Assembly: GCF_017876795.1 (NCBI RefSeq)
Contig: NZ_JAGIOR010000001.1
Span: 2,444,501-2,508,500 of the forward strand
DNA: 64,000 nt
Origin: Rhizobium leguminosarum
GTDB taxonomy: Bacteria > Pseudomonadota > Alphaproteobacteria > Rhizobiales > Rhizobiaceae
Direction of reading: 5' to 3'
The number at the start of each line of letters is the position of its first letter. The stretch's first letter is position 1. The position numbers were made by a program, and so were the translations under genes. This document shows positions 50,638 to 58,921 of this stretch, piece by piece. Below the pieces are notes generated by a model. It saw nothing but the letters and a program-made list of their open reading frames with translations, was not told where the DNA came from and did not search any database.

Positions 50638-51018
50638 TCAAGGTTTGGCAAGGCTCCAGTTGCCGCCGACGCCATCGCCGGTGATGTCGCCCATCTTCTT
50701 GTCCTTGACAAAGTAATAGAGCGGCAAGCCGTCCTTGGCCCATTGCTTCGTGCCATCCTTGCGATCGATGATCGAATATGCACCATCAGCCTTGGCACCG
50801 CCAGCGGCCATCAGCGGCGGCCAGTTCTTGGCGCAATCGTCGTTGCAGTTGGAAACGCCCTTGGCGTCCTTTTTGAAGGTGTAGAGGGTCATGCCGTCTT
50901 TGCCGGCGAGAACCTTACCCTTGGCGGATTCGACTTCCTTGACTGGAGTGGCTGCGAAAGCAGCGGTGGCGGCAAGGGCGGCAGCCGCCACGGCGAACAG
51001 TAATTTCACGGATTTCAT
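50638..51018 (-). CDS. COG4315 YxFxxD-repeat periplasmic protein
   Basis: 126 aa with signal peptide (1-22, LLFAVAAAALAATAAFA). Two copies of the family motif, LYTFKKD (about 45-51) and LYYFVKD (about 100-106), and a conserved Cys pair (CNDDCAKNWPPL). Predicted secreted protein often encoded beside ECF sigma factors, here 49 bp upstream of one on the same strand. Function unknown; probably envelope stress related. Confidence 0.85.
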   Translation of the reverse strand: MKSVKLLFAVAAAALAATAAFAATPVKEVESAKGKVLAGKDGMTLYTFKKDAKGVSNCNDDCAKNWPPLMAAGGAKADGAYSIIDRKDGTKQWAKDGLPLYYFVKDKKMGDITGDGVGGNWSLAKP

Positions 51019-51208
51019 GATGTCTCTCCTTGAGATTGGGCACGCAATTTTGCGATGCCTGAGATGAGACACGAGACGAGGCGGTTTTGTTCCCGACGCA
51101 TGGAAAGTTTTATGGCAGGAGGCGCGCGAGCCCGTGCCGACATTCCGCGGGCAGGGGCGAAGGCCGGTTTGCGCGGTCATTTACATCATGCCGATTTGCG
51201 GATAGTGT

Positions 51209-51219
51209 ATATCCTTAAT
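51209..51219 (+). promoter_or_regulatory. Putative Rrf2 operator
   Basis: ATATCCTTAAT, 36 bp before the Rrf2 gene start. The same 11-mer occurs exactly at 55256-55266 and, inverted, at 55223-55233, in front of the AhpD-like operon. I saw it nowhere else in the window. Confidence 0.65.
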
Positions 51220-51254
51220 TCCGTTCACAAAACCAGTGTCACGCGAGTTGCTGA

Positions 51255-51743
51255 ATGATCCTGAAAAGCCAGGTCGAGTGGGCGCTCCACTGCTGCGCCA
51301 TTCTCGCGGGCCTGCCCGAGGGCAGGTACCTTTCCACCAAGGCGCTTGCCGAGCTTCACGGCCTGCCGAAGGAATATCTCTCCAAGGCGCTGCAGAGCTT
51401 GTCGCAGGCATCGCTGGCCGAGACCACGCTTGGGCCGAGCGGCGGCTACAGGCTTGCGAGGGCGCCGTCTGAGATCAATTTTCTCGAGATCGTCGAGGCG
51501 GTCGAGGGAAAGGCGCGCAGCTTCACCTGCACAAACATTCGCGAGAACAATCCATGCCGGCCGGCAGGCTATTGCGACAGCAAGCCCTGCGCAGTCGCCC
51601 GCATCATGTGGGAAGCCGACGAGGCCTGGCGCGATACGCTGAGACGGGTCCGGCTTTCCGATCTGGTTGGCACCTTGTCCGAGGAAGTGCCGGCCGAGCT
51701 TTGGCGGAGTACCTTCGAATGGGTGCTCAAGCGCGCCGGCTGA
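51255..51743 (+). CDS. Rrf2 family transcriptional regulator
   Basis: 162 aa. N-terminal winged helix (KSQVEWALHCCAILAGLPEGRYLSTKALAELHGLPKEYLSKALQSL ... GGYRLAR). Four cysteines (92, 101, 107, 112) follow in the loop where IscR, NsrR and RirA bind an iron-sulfur cluster (FTCTNIRENNPC...YCDSKPC), so redox or NO/iron sensing is plausible. The upstream 11-mer and its exact repeats before the AhpD-like gene suggest autoregulation and control of that operon. Confidence 0.9.
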   Translation: MILKSQVEWALHCCAILAGLPEGRYLSTKALAELHGLPKEYLSKALQSLSQASLAETTLGPSGGYRLARAPSEINFLEIVEAVEGKARSFTCTNIRENNPCRPAGYCDSKPCAVARIMWEADEAWRDTLRRVRLSDLVGTLSEEVPAELWRSTFEWVLKRAG

Positions 51744-51745
51744 TT

Positions 51746-51848
51746 AGAGCGCCGCGCGTCTTATTAGACCCGCAAAGGGCGCTGTAACACTTTCAATCCT
51801 CGCATTGTGCTTTCCGAAAATCGATTCCGATTTCGGAAAGCACAATGC
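51746..51848. repeat. Two palindromic hairpins between Rrf2 and the MscS-type gene
   Basis: First about 51748-51788 (AGAGCGCCGCGCGTC...GACCCGCAAAGGGCGCTGTA). Second 51802-51848: GCATTGTGCTTTCCGAAAATCG / CGATTTCGGAAAGCACAATGC, almost perfect over 21 bp, related to 15963-16009 and 43128-43172. Confidence 0.8.
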
Positions 51849-51849
51849 G

Positions 51850-53331
51850 CTAAGCCCTGAAGATTGTCCTGATGGTTTTCAGAATGGCGTGCGCGCTGTG
51901 GGCGGGTTCCGGAGGCAGGGCGGCGCCGTTGCGAAAGCGCTCCGCGCGGCTGGCGAGATCTTCGGCGATTTCTTCCGCCAGGGCCGGACGCTCATTCAGC
52001 AGCGGCGCGAAGGCCTGCTGATCGATTTCATAGACAGTCACGGCGGTAAGAGCCTCCAGGGTGCAGACTTCCTGCATGCCTGCGAGCAGTCCGGTCTCTC
52101 CGAAAAAATCACCTGGCGCGAGCCGCCCACGTTCCCCATCTCGGTGCCGCGCCGCGATAATGCCGGCCCGCACCATCATCAGCGACGGCAGCATTTCGCC
52201 CTCCCGCACGATCATCTCGCCCTTGCGGAACTCACGCACGGCGGTGGTCTCGGCAAGTTTCTGCTTTTCATCGGTCGTCAGCGTCGCAAAGATCGGAATG
52301 GCCTCGATCAGTTCGAGCGGCGTGACGCGCGGCGGCCGTGCGCTCTCTTCGGTCGGCAGATCGCCTGTCAGGACCGAGGCCGCCGCCGGAACGGCCAAAA
52401 GCAGGCCGGCCGATTTGCAGTGACGATAGACGAGATCGAGCACCTCGTTTCGCGCCGTTGCGCGCTGGCTGGGGCTCGTCACCCGGAACTGTAGCTCGAC
52501 CTCCAGTGCCGTGGCGTCCAGCCCCTTCAGCGCCACGACCGGCGGCGGCTCGCGCACGATGGAATTGCAGCTCGCGAGCGCCGACAACATCACCTGGCGG
52601 ACCGATGCCGGCATCCGTGTCGGGGCGATGCGGATGGTGAGAATCAGCAGATGGCTTTCGTCCGGCCGGCTTACATTCGTAAGGGCGAGCTTTGCCAGAA
52701 AACTGTTCGGCAGAACGACGAGATTGTTTGCGCTGGTCAGGATGTGCGTCGCGCGCCAATTGCTTTCGACGACGCGCCCTTCCGTGCCGTCGCTCAAAAG
52801 AATCCAGTCACCGATGATGTATGGCCGGCCGAGGGTCAGCGCGATGCCGGAGAAGACGTCGGCGAGCGTGCTCTGCAGCGCAAGGCCGAGAATGATGGCA
52901 ACGACGCCCGAGGTCGCAACGAGGGTGCCGATCGGCACGCCGAAGACGAAGGCCAGAACCGACAGGGCCATGCCGATATAGACGACGCCGATGACGAGAT
53001 CCTGGAGCAGGCGGGCCTCTCGTGGACTGCCTTCCAGCACCAGATAGAGCCTGATGAAACCGATGACGGCCCATGCCAAATGAATCCACCAGAGCGTTTT
53101 CGCTACGATGACGAGCAGGGCCTGCGGATCCTCGGACTCATATCCTTGAAACCGGTGGGGTTCGATGCCGCTGCCGACGAGGATCAAAGTCATCGCGGCG
53201 AAGAAGAGGATCTGCACCACCAGCCGCGTCGTCGGCCGTTGGCGGGAAAGCAGGTGCCAGACGACGATCCCGGCGAAGCCGACTGTTATGAGCGATATCA
53301 GAGGCTTGCCGAAGAGCGCGTCGTAGATCAT
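51850..53331 (-). CDS. MscS-family mechanosensitive channel with C-terminal cyclic-nucleotide-binding domain
   Basis: 493 aa. Four or more membrane helices (about 8-28, 37-55, 72-95, 105-165) lead into an MscS pore and beta domain (ATSGVVAIILGLALQSTLADVFSGIALTLGRPYIIGDWI, about 135-173; NNLVVLPNSFLAKLALTNVSRP). A cNMP-binding domain follows at about 355-470 (FATLTTDEKQKLAE, EGEMLPSLMMVRAG, LAPGDFFGETGLLAGMQE, which is the phosphate-binding cassette region). Such channels are gated or tuned by cAMP/cGMP or related nucleotides. The class III cyclase at 3227 shows that nucleotide cyclases exist in this organism. Confidence 0.92.
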   Translation of the reverse strand: MIYDALFGKPLISLITVGFAGIVVWHLLSRQRPTTRLVVQILFFAAMTLILVGSGIEPHRFQGYESEDPQALLVIVAKTLWWIHLAWAVIGFIRLYLVLEGSPREARLLQDLVIGVVYIGMALSVLAFVFGVPIGTLVATSGVVAIILGLALQSTLADVFSGIALTLGRPYIIGDWILLSDGTEGRVVESNWRATHILTSANNLVVLPNSFLAKLALTNVSRPDESHLLILTIRIAPTRMPASVRQVMLSALASCNSIVREPPPVVALKGLDATALEVELQFRVTSPSQRATARNEVLDLVYRHCKSAGLLLAVPAAASVLTGDLPTEESARPPRVTPLELIEAIPIFATLTTDEKQKLAETTAVREFRKGEMIVREGEMLPSLMMVRAGIIAARHRDGERGRLAPGDFFGETGLLAGMQEVCTLEALTAVTVYEIDQQAFAPLLNERPALAEEIAEDLASRAERFRNGAALPPEPAHSAHAILKTIRTIFRA

Positions 53332-53425
53332 CTGTCTTTGTCTCCGGGAGGGGCGGGCGGCGTATGATTCAGCATGTCGGCCGCCCGCGCAAGCATCGGC
53401 CCGCGCGGACGGGTTTGGCGGCCCC

Positions 53426-53841
53426 TTACTTCTTGAGGGGATAGGTCAGCTCTTTCTGGTTGGTGTCGACCACGAAGACGGCGAGCAGGCGGGCGGCCTT
53501 CGTTTCGCTGCCGTTGGCGCTGACGCCGTGCCGGTCGCCCGGCATTTCGGAGAAACTCTCGCCGGCATGATAGACCTTGACTGGGCCGTCATTGACCTGG
53601 CTGCGGATCGCTCCTTCGAGCACGGTGGCGTAGATGAAGGCCGAATCGGGATGGGTATGACCTTCAGAAAAGCCGCCCGGGCCGTATTCGACCAGCACGC
53701 CCTTGATGCTCTTGCCCGGCACGTTCGGAAGCTCGTGCTCATAAACGAGGGTGACCTTGGCAGATTTGCTGTTGTCGTGGGCGCCGGCGCCGGTGGCCGC
53801 CAGGCAGGCAGGGCGGCGGCGAGGATCGATGCTCTGATCAT
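53426..53841 (-). pseudogene. Secreted cupin-domain protein with frameshifted signal peptide
   Basis: The intact frame 53426-53722 encodes a 98-aa cupin core (GGFSEGHTHPDSAFIYATVLEGAI, metal His pair, GESFSEMPGDRHGVS). The same frame extends upstream without stops through TGAGAHDNSKSAKVTLVYEHELPNV but has no ATG there. In the neighbouring frame the ATG at 53841 reads MIRASILAAALPAW. The two frames join naturally only if 1 nt is gained or lost in the repetitive GCC/CTG run near 53800-53815, which would give a lipoprotein-like or Sec signal plus the cupin. Either a real frameshift, a sequencing error, or a shorter cytosolic cupin from GTG/ATG near 53722. Confidence 0.7.
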
Positions 53842-53903
53842 GGGAATCTCCATCTTTGCTAGGGTGGCAGGACGCGTCCCAGTGGCCGCGTCCCCGGGTG
53901 AAA

Positions 53904-54659
53904 TCACTTGGGCTGGGCGGATTTTGCGAACCATTTTTCCAAGGTGATCGAACCGAGCCGCGGGTTGTCGTCGGAAACGAGCGACTGGTCGTTGAGCCGG
54001 ACGCCGAAATATTTCGCTTCCGGATCGGCCTCGACGGTGCGCGGGTCGTTCATGGCCTTGAGATATCGGGCGACCAGTTCACACAAACGCGCCCGTTCCG
54101 GACCTGATATCTCGATGGTGGCGTTGGCGGGCGCGGAGAGCGCCACGTCTGCCATGACATCGGCGACGTCATCGGAGGCGATCGGCTGCACATAGGCCGG
54201 CGACAGGCGAACTGTCTGGCCGACCGTTGCCGACTGGGCGATGCCACCGAGGAATTCCATGAATTGCGTCGAATGCACGATGGTATAGGGAATACCAGAC
54301 GCCTTGATCAGTCTTTCCTGAGCGAGCTTGCCGCGGAAATAGCCGCTTTCCTGCAGGCGCTCGGTGCCGACGACCGAAAGCGCGATATGGTGTTTCACCC
54401 CGGCAGCCTTCTCGGCGGCGAGAAGATTGCGGCCCGAGGTCTCGAAGAATTCGAGCACGGCCTTGTCTTCGAAGGACGGCGAATTGGCAAGGTCGAGCAC
54501 GACTTCCGCACCCTCGAGCGCCTCTGCCAGCCCTTCTCCCGTGATCGTATTGACACCTGAGTTCGGCGAGGCGGCAATCACCTCATGTCCGCGTTTGCGC
54601 AGGCGTTCGACAGTCTTCGAACCGATAAGGCCGGTTCCGCCGATGACGACGATTTTCAT
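53904..54659 (-). CDS. NmrA-like NAD(P)-binding protein
   Basis: 251 aa from Met at 54659 (MKIVVIGGTGLIGSKTVERLRKRG, GGxGxxG dinucleotide-binding site). HHIALSVVGTERLQESGYFRGKLAQERLI holds the SDR-like YxxxK region. Atypical SDR lacking the full catalytic tetrad: redox sensor or reductase. Second gene of the minus-strand set AhpD-like, NmrA-like, cupin, with a 68-bp gap from the first. Confidence 0.88.
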   Translation of the reverse strand: MKIVVIGGTGLIGSKTVERLRKRGHEVIAASPNSGVNTITGEGLAEALEGAEVVLDLANSPSFEDKAVLEFFETSGRNLLAAEKAAGVKHHIALSVVGTERLQESGYFRGKLAQERLIKASGIPYTIVHSTQFMEFLGGIAQSATVGQTVRLSPAYVQPIASDDVADVMADVALSAPANATIEISGPERARLCELVARYLKAMNDPRTVEADPEAKYFGVRLNDQSLVSDDNPRLGSITLEKWFAKSAQPK

Positions 54660-54727
54660 AACAGATCTCCGTTCGCTGTCGGGGTGCGGCAGCGTCAAAG
54701 GTGAATCTTCTCAACGAATTGTGGGGT

Positions 54728-55207
54728 TTAGTTCAAGCCAGCCTTGTCAAGGCCGTAGGCCTTGTCGGCCGAACCGGGAACGGTCTTGAAGCCGACATTG
54801 ACCCGGTTCCAGGCATTGATGGCCATGACGACGAAGGTCAGGTCGGAGATTTCCTTCTCGGAAAGCTGGCCGCGAACCCGTTCATAGATCTCGTCCGGAA
54901 TGCCGCCCTCGGGAAGCTTCGTCAGGGCTTCGGTCCAGGCAAGGGCGGCACGCTCGCGGGGAACGAACAGGTTGGATTCCCGCCAGATGGCGACGTGATG
55001 GAGCCTGAGCTCGGTCTCGCCATGGATCTTTGCCTGCTTCACATGCATGTCGAGGCAAAAGCCGCATCCATTGATCTGCGAAGCGCGGATTTCGATGAGG
55101 GCCTGAAGCTTCTCGTCGATCACGCTGCTCTCCAGCGCCATGCTGAATTCCATGAACTTCTTGAAAAGCTCGGGGGACTGCTGGGCGTAGTTCAATCGCT
55201 GAGTCAT
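54728..55207 (-). CDS. Carboxymuconolactone decarboxylase / AhpD-like protein
   Basis: 159 aa, all helical. EIRASQINGCGFCLDMHVKQAKIHG contains the paired redox cysteines CxxC and the following His of the AhpD type, so it is more likely a peroxidase-related thiol protein than a true decarboxylase. First gene after the ATATCCTTAAT operator cluster; divergent from the LysR gene, now a pseudogene. Confidence 0.9.
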   Translation of the reverse strand: MTQRLNYAQQSPELFKKFMEFSMALESSVIDEKLQALIEIRASQINGCGFCLDMHVKQAKIHGETELRLHHVAIWRESNLFVPRERAALAWTEALTKLPEGGIPDEIYERVRGQLSEKEISDLTFVVMAINAWNRVNVGFKTVPGSADKAYGLDKAGLN

Positions 55208-55222
55208 GTCATCTCTCCCCTA

Positions 55223-55266
55223 ATTAAGGATATTTTATATCCTTATGGATAAAGGATATCCTTAAT
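55223..55266. promoter_or_regulatory. Operator cluster with three ATATCCTTA(A)T sites
   Basis: ATTAAGGATAT at 55223-55233 (inverted copy), ATATCCTTATGGAT at 55237-55250 (one change), ATATCCTTAAT at 55256-55266, including the palindrome AAGGATATCCTT. It lies between the AhpD-like start (55207) and the LysR gene start (55341). Exact match to the site before the Rrf2 gene. Confidence 0.7.
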
Positions 55267-55340
55267 TGCTGGACTGTAAAGCCATTCTCGCTTAGTTTGG
55301 CTGCATAAGGCCTATGCGCAAAAGTATGAGGGGGCAGCGG

Positions 55341-55951
55341 ATGGATATCGTTTCGGCATTGCGGACCTTCCAACGCGTCGTGGAGACGGGCTCTTTTTCA
55401 GCGGCGGCGCATGATCTCGACGTGACGCAGCCGGCGGTTTCACGGCAGGTTGCAGCCCTTGAAGGCCATTTCAACACCCGCCTCCTGCACCGCACGACGA
55501 GCGGCCTGTCGCTGACGGCGGAGGGGGAACGGATGCTGCCGATGGCGCTCAGGATTCTTGAAGCGGTGGAGGAGCTCGGCGATGCCACCGGATCGGACGG
55601 CGTCATGGCTTCGGGGAGGGTCAGACTCAGTGTTCCGGCACCGCTCGGTCTCTATCTCAGCGAGCGGCTGGGCGATCTTCTCGCCGCCCATCCGAAACTT
55701 TCGGTCGAACTGCTCCTCAGGGAGCAAAGCTCAGACATGATCGAGGAACGCCTGGACCTTGAAGTGCGGCTCGGCTCCGTCGCCGACAGCAGCCTCGTCT
55801 GCCGGCGGATCGGCTGGACGACAGCCTTCCTCGTCGCATCGCCCGCCTATCTCGCGCGCAAGACGCCGCCGCGAACACCAAAGGACATCAAGAACCATGA
55901 GTGCCTGTGCTACAACAGGGCCGGCGACGCCTCCACATGGTCGTTCTCCAA
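55341..55951 (+). pseudogene. LysR family regulator, 5' fragment
   Basis: From ATG 55341: MDIVSALRTFQRVVETGSFSAAAHDLDVTQPAVSRQVAALEG is a complete LysR winged helix, and the effector domain follows up to WSFSN at 55951. The frame then enters the IS110 element and ends at 56108. The missing C-terminal part (GSEDISVRISPRLTACSA...) resumes at 58922. Before disruption it was the divergent regulator next to the AhpD-like operon. Confidence 0.9.
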
Positions 55952-56169
55952 TGAAAGAACGCAAGGGGCAGAACACCAGCATTTGGCGGCTTTTCCTTGG
56001 GTTCGGTTAAGTTTTGACCGGCATTCGCACCGATCGGCAAAGTCTCTCTTTCCGCCGGACAGATCGCTTTGCTGTCCGTCGGTTCTTGAACCAGTCTCCA
56101 ATGCGTGACCTGATGCCTGGGGCTTCGGTCACAGAGTGGCGTTCGGCTCCCGGTTTCCCATTCTCCTAG

Positions 56170-57674
56170 CAGGCTGTTGAAAAACGTCCTGGCGCATCGG
56201 CCTTGGTCGTGATTCACTAGCTCTGTTGCGATTTGGAGCTGATGGATGCGCGGCAGCGATGCAAAGACAGGGGAACTTTTCAGCTATGTCGATTTGGAGG
56301 ATCGCGTTCGTCGTGATCATCCGCTACGGGCTATCCGGCAAATCGTGAACGAGGCACTCGTTCTGCTGGAACGAGATTTTGCAGCGCTTTATTCACCGAT
56401 CGGACGGCCGTCGATCGCGCCTGAAAAGCTTCTTCGAGCCATGCTTTTGCAAGCCTTCTACTCGATCCGCTCTGAGCGGCTTTTGATGGAGCGGTTGGAA
56501 TACGACCTTCTTTTCCGCTGGTTCGTCGACATCGGCATTGACGACCCCGCTTGGGACCATTCGGTGTTTTCGAAGAACCGCGACCGGTTGCTCGATGGTG
56601 ACATCGCTGCGAAGTTCCTGGGTGCAATCCTTTCTCAGCCCAAGATAAAGCGGCTGCTGTCAACCGACCACTTCTCTGTCGATGGCACGCTGATCGAAGC
56701 CTGGGCGTCGATGAAGAGCTTTAAGCCGAAGGACGGCTCAGGCGAACCGCCATCGGATGGCGGCGGCCGGAATGCGCAAGCAGACTTCCATGGTGAAAAG
56801 CGTTCCAACGAGACGCATGCTTCAACGACCGACCCGGATGCAAAGCTCTATAGGAAGGGCAAAGGCAAGGAGGCGAAGCTCTGCTTCATGGGGCATGGGC
56901 TGATGGAAAACCGCCATGGCCTGCTGGTCGACGCTTGCCTGACGGAGGCGAGCGGATTTGCCGAACGGGTCGCGGCTCTTGGGATGATTGAACCCTTTTC
57001 CGATCGGCCGCAAGCGATCACGCTGGGTGCCGACAAGGCCTATGACACCAAGGACTTCGTCAAAGACTTGCGGTCGATGAAGGTAACACCCCATGTGGCG
57101 CAGAACATCAACGGGCGCAGCTCAGCCATTGATGGGCGCACGACGCGCCATTCCGGCTACAAGATCAGCCTGCGCATCCGCAAGCGGATCGAGGAGGCGT
57201 TCGGCTGGATCAAGACTATCGCGGGGCAGGACAAGACGAAGTTCCGCGGCCGAGACCGCGTCGGATGGGCCTTCACCTTCGCCGCCGCTGCCTATGACTT
57301 AGTGAGGTTACCGAAACTGATGGCGGTGTCGTCATGAGCGCGGCTTCAAACTGCCGGCTGATTGGTCGCTGGCGGATCGTCGAGGCCGATCTATGGGATC
57401 GGGATTATCTCGACCTAGTCGAGCCAGCGGCGATCGCCATCGGCCCAAACGGTCGCGGCGAAATCGCCTTCGGCGCAATGCAAGCGGGCCTCGATCTCGG
57501 CTATGGCCAATCCATAGTTTCCTTCACTTGGTCTGGATTTGACGAGATGGACGAAGTCTCGGGCGATGGTCATGCTGAGATACTCGAGGATGGCTCGATC
57601 GAGATAACCTTCACCTACCACAATGGCGACGAGGCCATCCTCAAAGCCAAACCCGAGACTTCTTCAACAGCCTG
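56170..57674 (+). mobile_element. IS5/IS1182-type insertion sequence
   Basis: 1505 bp with 12-bp perfect terminal inverted repeats (CAGGCTGTTGAA / TTCAACAGCCTG) and a CTAG target duplication on both sides (56166-56169, 57675-57678). Carries a transposase gene and a small passenger gene overlapping by 4 bp. Confidence 0.93.
56246..57337 (+). CDS. IS5/IS1182-family transposase
   Basis: 363 aa. N-terminal DUF772 region (DHPLRAIRQIVNEAL ... GRPSIAPEKLLRAMLLQAFYSIRSERLLMERLEYDLLFRWFVDI). DDE core with Asp in HFSVDGTLIEAW, Asp in LGADKAYDTKDFV and Glu in RIRKRIEEAFGWIKTIAG. Intact and of normal length, so probably active. Confidence 0.95.
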   Translation: MRGSDAKTGELFSYVDLEDRVRRDHPLRAIRQIVNEALVLLERDFAALYSPIGRPSIAPEKLLRAMLLQAFYSIRSERLLMERLEYDLLFRWFVDIGIDDPAWDHSVFSKNRDRLLDGDIAAKFLGAILSQPKIKRLLSTDHFSVDGTLIEAWASMKSFKPKDGSGEPPSDGGGRNAQADFHGEKRSNETHASTTDPDAKLYRKGKGKEAKLCFMGHGLMENRHGLLVDACLTEASGFAERVAALGMIEPFSDRPQAITLGADKAYDTKDFVKDLRSMKVTPHVAQNINGRSSAIDGRTTRHSGYKISLRIRKRIEEAFGWIKTIAGQDKTKFRGRDRVGWAFTFAAAAYDLVRLPKLMAVSS

Positions 57675-57678
57675 CTAG
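57334..57678 (+). CDS. IS passenger protein of unknown function
   Basis: 114 aa, start overlapping the transposase stop (ATGA). Acidic beta-rich sequence (IGRWRIVEADLWDRDYLDLVEPAAIAI, FTWSGFDEMDEVSGDGHAEI) of a type that recurs behind transposases of this IS group. No catalytic motif is seen. Its stop codon TAG is provided by the CTAG target duplication, that is, by the DNA outside the IS. Confidence 0.75.
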   Translation: MSAASNCRLIGRWRIVEADLWDRDYLDLVEPAAIAIGPNGRGEIAFGAMQAGLDLGYGQSIVSFTWSGFDEMDEVSGDGHAEILEDGSIEITFTYHNGDEAILKAKPETSSTAC

Positions 57679-57718
57679 AGGAGCGCAGCCCAGTTCTACC
57701 GGGCTCGCTAAACGACCA

Positions 57719-58786
57719 TCAGGACAACCGGGATATCGTCGACGCGCCTTCCATGGTGGCGGTGCCGCGCGGCTCGTAGGCGCGCTGATCACGCAGGATC
57801 TGGAAGGCGATCGTCAGAAGCTTGCGCGCGATGGCAACCCGCGCCTTGTTTATTCCTTTGATCTTCAGATGCTCGTATTGGGCGCGCAGCTGTGGATCGC
57901 TGGCGATGGCAGGAGCGACGGCTTCGACAAAGGCCCAGCGCAGCCACTTGTTGCCCTGCTTGATGATCTTGCCGTGGAAGGTCTTGCCGCCGGAGGAATA
58001 GGTCGACGGCACAAGCCCGGCATAGGCGGCAAGCTTCTTCGAGTGGCGGAACCGCGATATGTCGTCGATCTCCGCATCGATCAGCCGGGCGAAGAACTCG
58101 CCGATGCCGGGGATCGTCTTCAACAGCTTGACGTTGGCATTGGCCTTGGTCATCGCCCGGATCGTCGCTTCCGACTGTTTGATCCGCATGTCGATGTCGC
58201 CGATGAAGGCGAGACCGCGATCGATCTGGATGCGGTCGATCTCCGAGACGTTGACCTGCGCCAGCTCGACGCGGCCGGCCTTGCCAAACAGGTCGCCAAG
58301 CTTCTTCAATTGCGCCGTCTGCTCCGGATAGCGGTCGAACACCGTGACGATGCGGTTCTTCGTCATCGTGCGCAGCCGCACGTAAAACATCCGTTCGCGT
58401 AGCGCGACGCGAAGGTCCCGCGATCTCTCGCTTGGCGCCCAGGCTTCGGGTACCAGATCGGCTCTGAGCAGATGTGCCAGCACCGTCGCGTCGATCTTGT
58501 CGGTCTTGATCTTGGCGTCGGCGATCGCTTTGACCTTCAGCGGATGGGCGAGAACGACATCATCACAAATGTCGTCGAGCCAGTCGTACATCACCATCCA
58601 GTTGCGCGTCGCCTCGACAACCGCATGCGAGTTCTCCCGATAGCGTTCGAGAAACCCGCCCAGCGACTGTCGGTCGTTCTTCACCCGGCCGGATCTCAGC
58701 GTCTTGCCGCTGCTGTCCTGAACCACCAGGTGGCTGTAGGATTTGTGGTAGTCGACCCCGATATGGTATTCATAAGAGGCAGTCAT
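57719..58786 (-). CDS. IS110-family transposase (RuvC-like DEDD plus serine recombinase)
   Basis: 355 aa from Met at 58786. N-terminal DEDD_Tnp_IS110 domain (YHIGVDYHKSYSHLVVQDSSG, VVEATRNW, KIKTDKIDATVLAHLLRADLV). C-terminal Transposase_20 domain (LKTIPGIGEFFARLI, YAGLVPSTYSSGGKTFHGKIIKQG) carrying the Ser thought to act in bridge-RNA-guided recombination. Frame intact. Confidence 0.95.
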   Translation of the reverse strand: MTASYEYHIGVDYHKSYSHLVVQDSSGKTLRSGRVKNDRQSLGGFLERYRENSHAVVEATRNWMVMYDWLDDICDDVVLAHPLKVKAIADAKIKTDKIDATVLAHLLRADLVPEAWAPSERSRDLRVALRERMFYVRLRTMTKNRIVTVFDRYPEQTAQLKKLGDLFGKAGRVELAQVNVSEIDRIQIDRGLAFIGDIDMRIKQSEATIRAMTKANANVKLLKTIPGIGEFFARLIDAEIDDISRFRHSKKLAAYAGLVPSTYSSGGKTFHGKIIKQGNKWLRWAFVEAVAPAIASDPQLRAQYEHLKIKGINKARVAIARKLLTIAFQILRDQRAYEPRGTATMEGASTISRLS

Positions 58787-58921
58787 GCTTCCAACTCCCT
58801 TATTGAGATCTTCGAAACCCCAATAGGATAAGCCGAAAGGCTGGAAGTGTGACTGTCCCTCGATCATCATCTGCATCTCAGTGATCCGTTCTCTCAACGG
58901 CCGCGGCCTCTTTCATGCCAC

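Larger units (their letters stand above)
55952..58921 (-). mobile_element. IS110-family insertion (interrupted by an IS5-type element)
   Basis: It splits the LysR gene; CTCCAA occurs at both edges (55946-55951 and 58922-58927). Removing the nested IS (56170-57674 plus one CTAG) leaves about 1.46 kb: the transposase gene on the minus strand, about 135 bp upstream of it and about 260 bp of non-coding DNA downstream of it. Long non-coding ends in IS110/IS1111 elements encode the bridge RNA; here it would be on the side that was hit by the nested IS. Confidence 0.82.
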
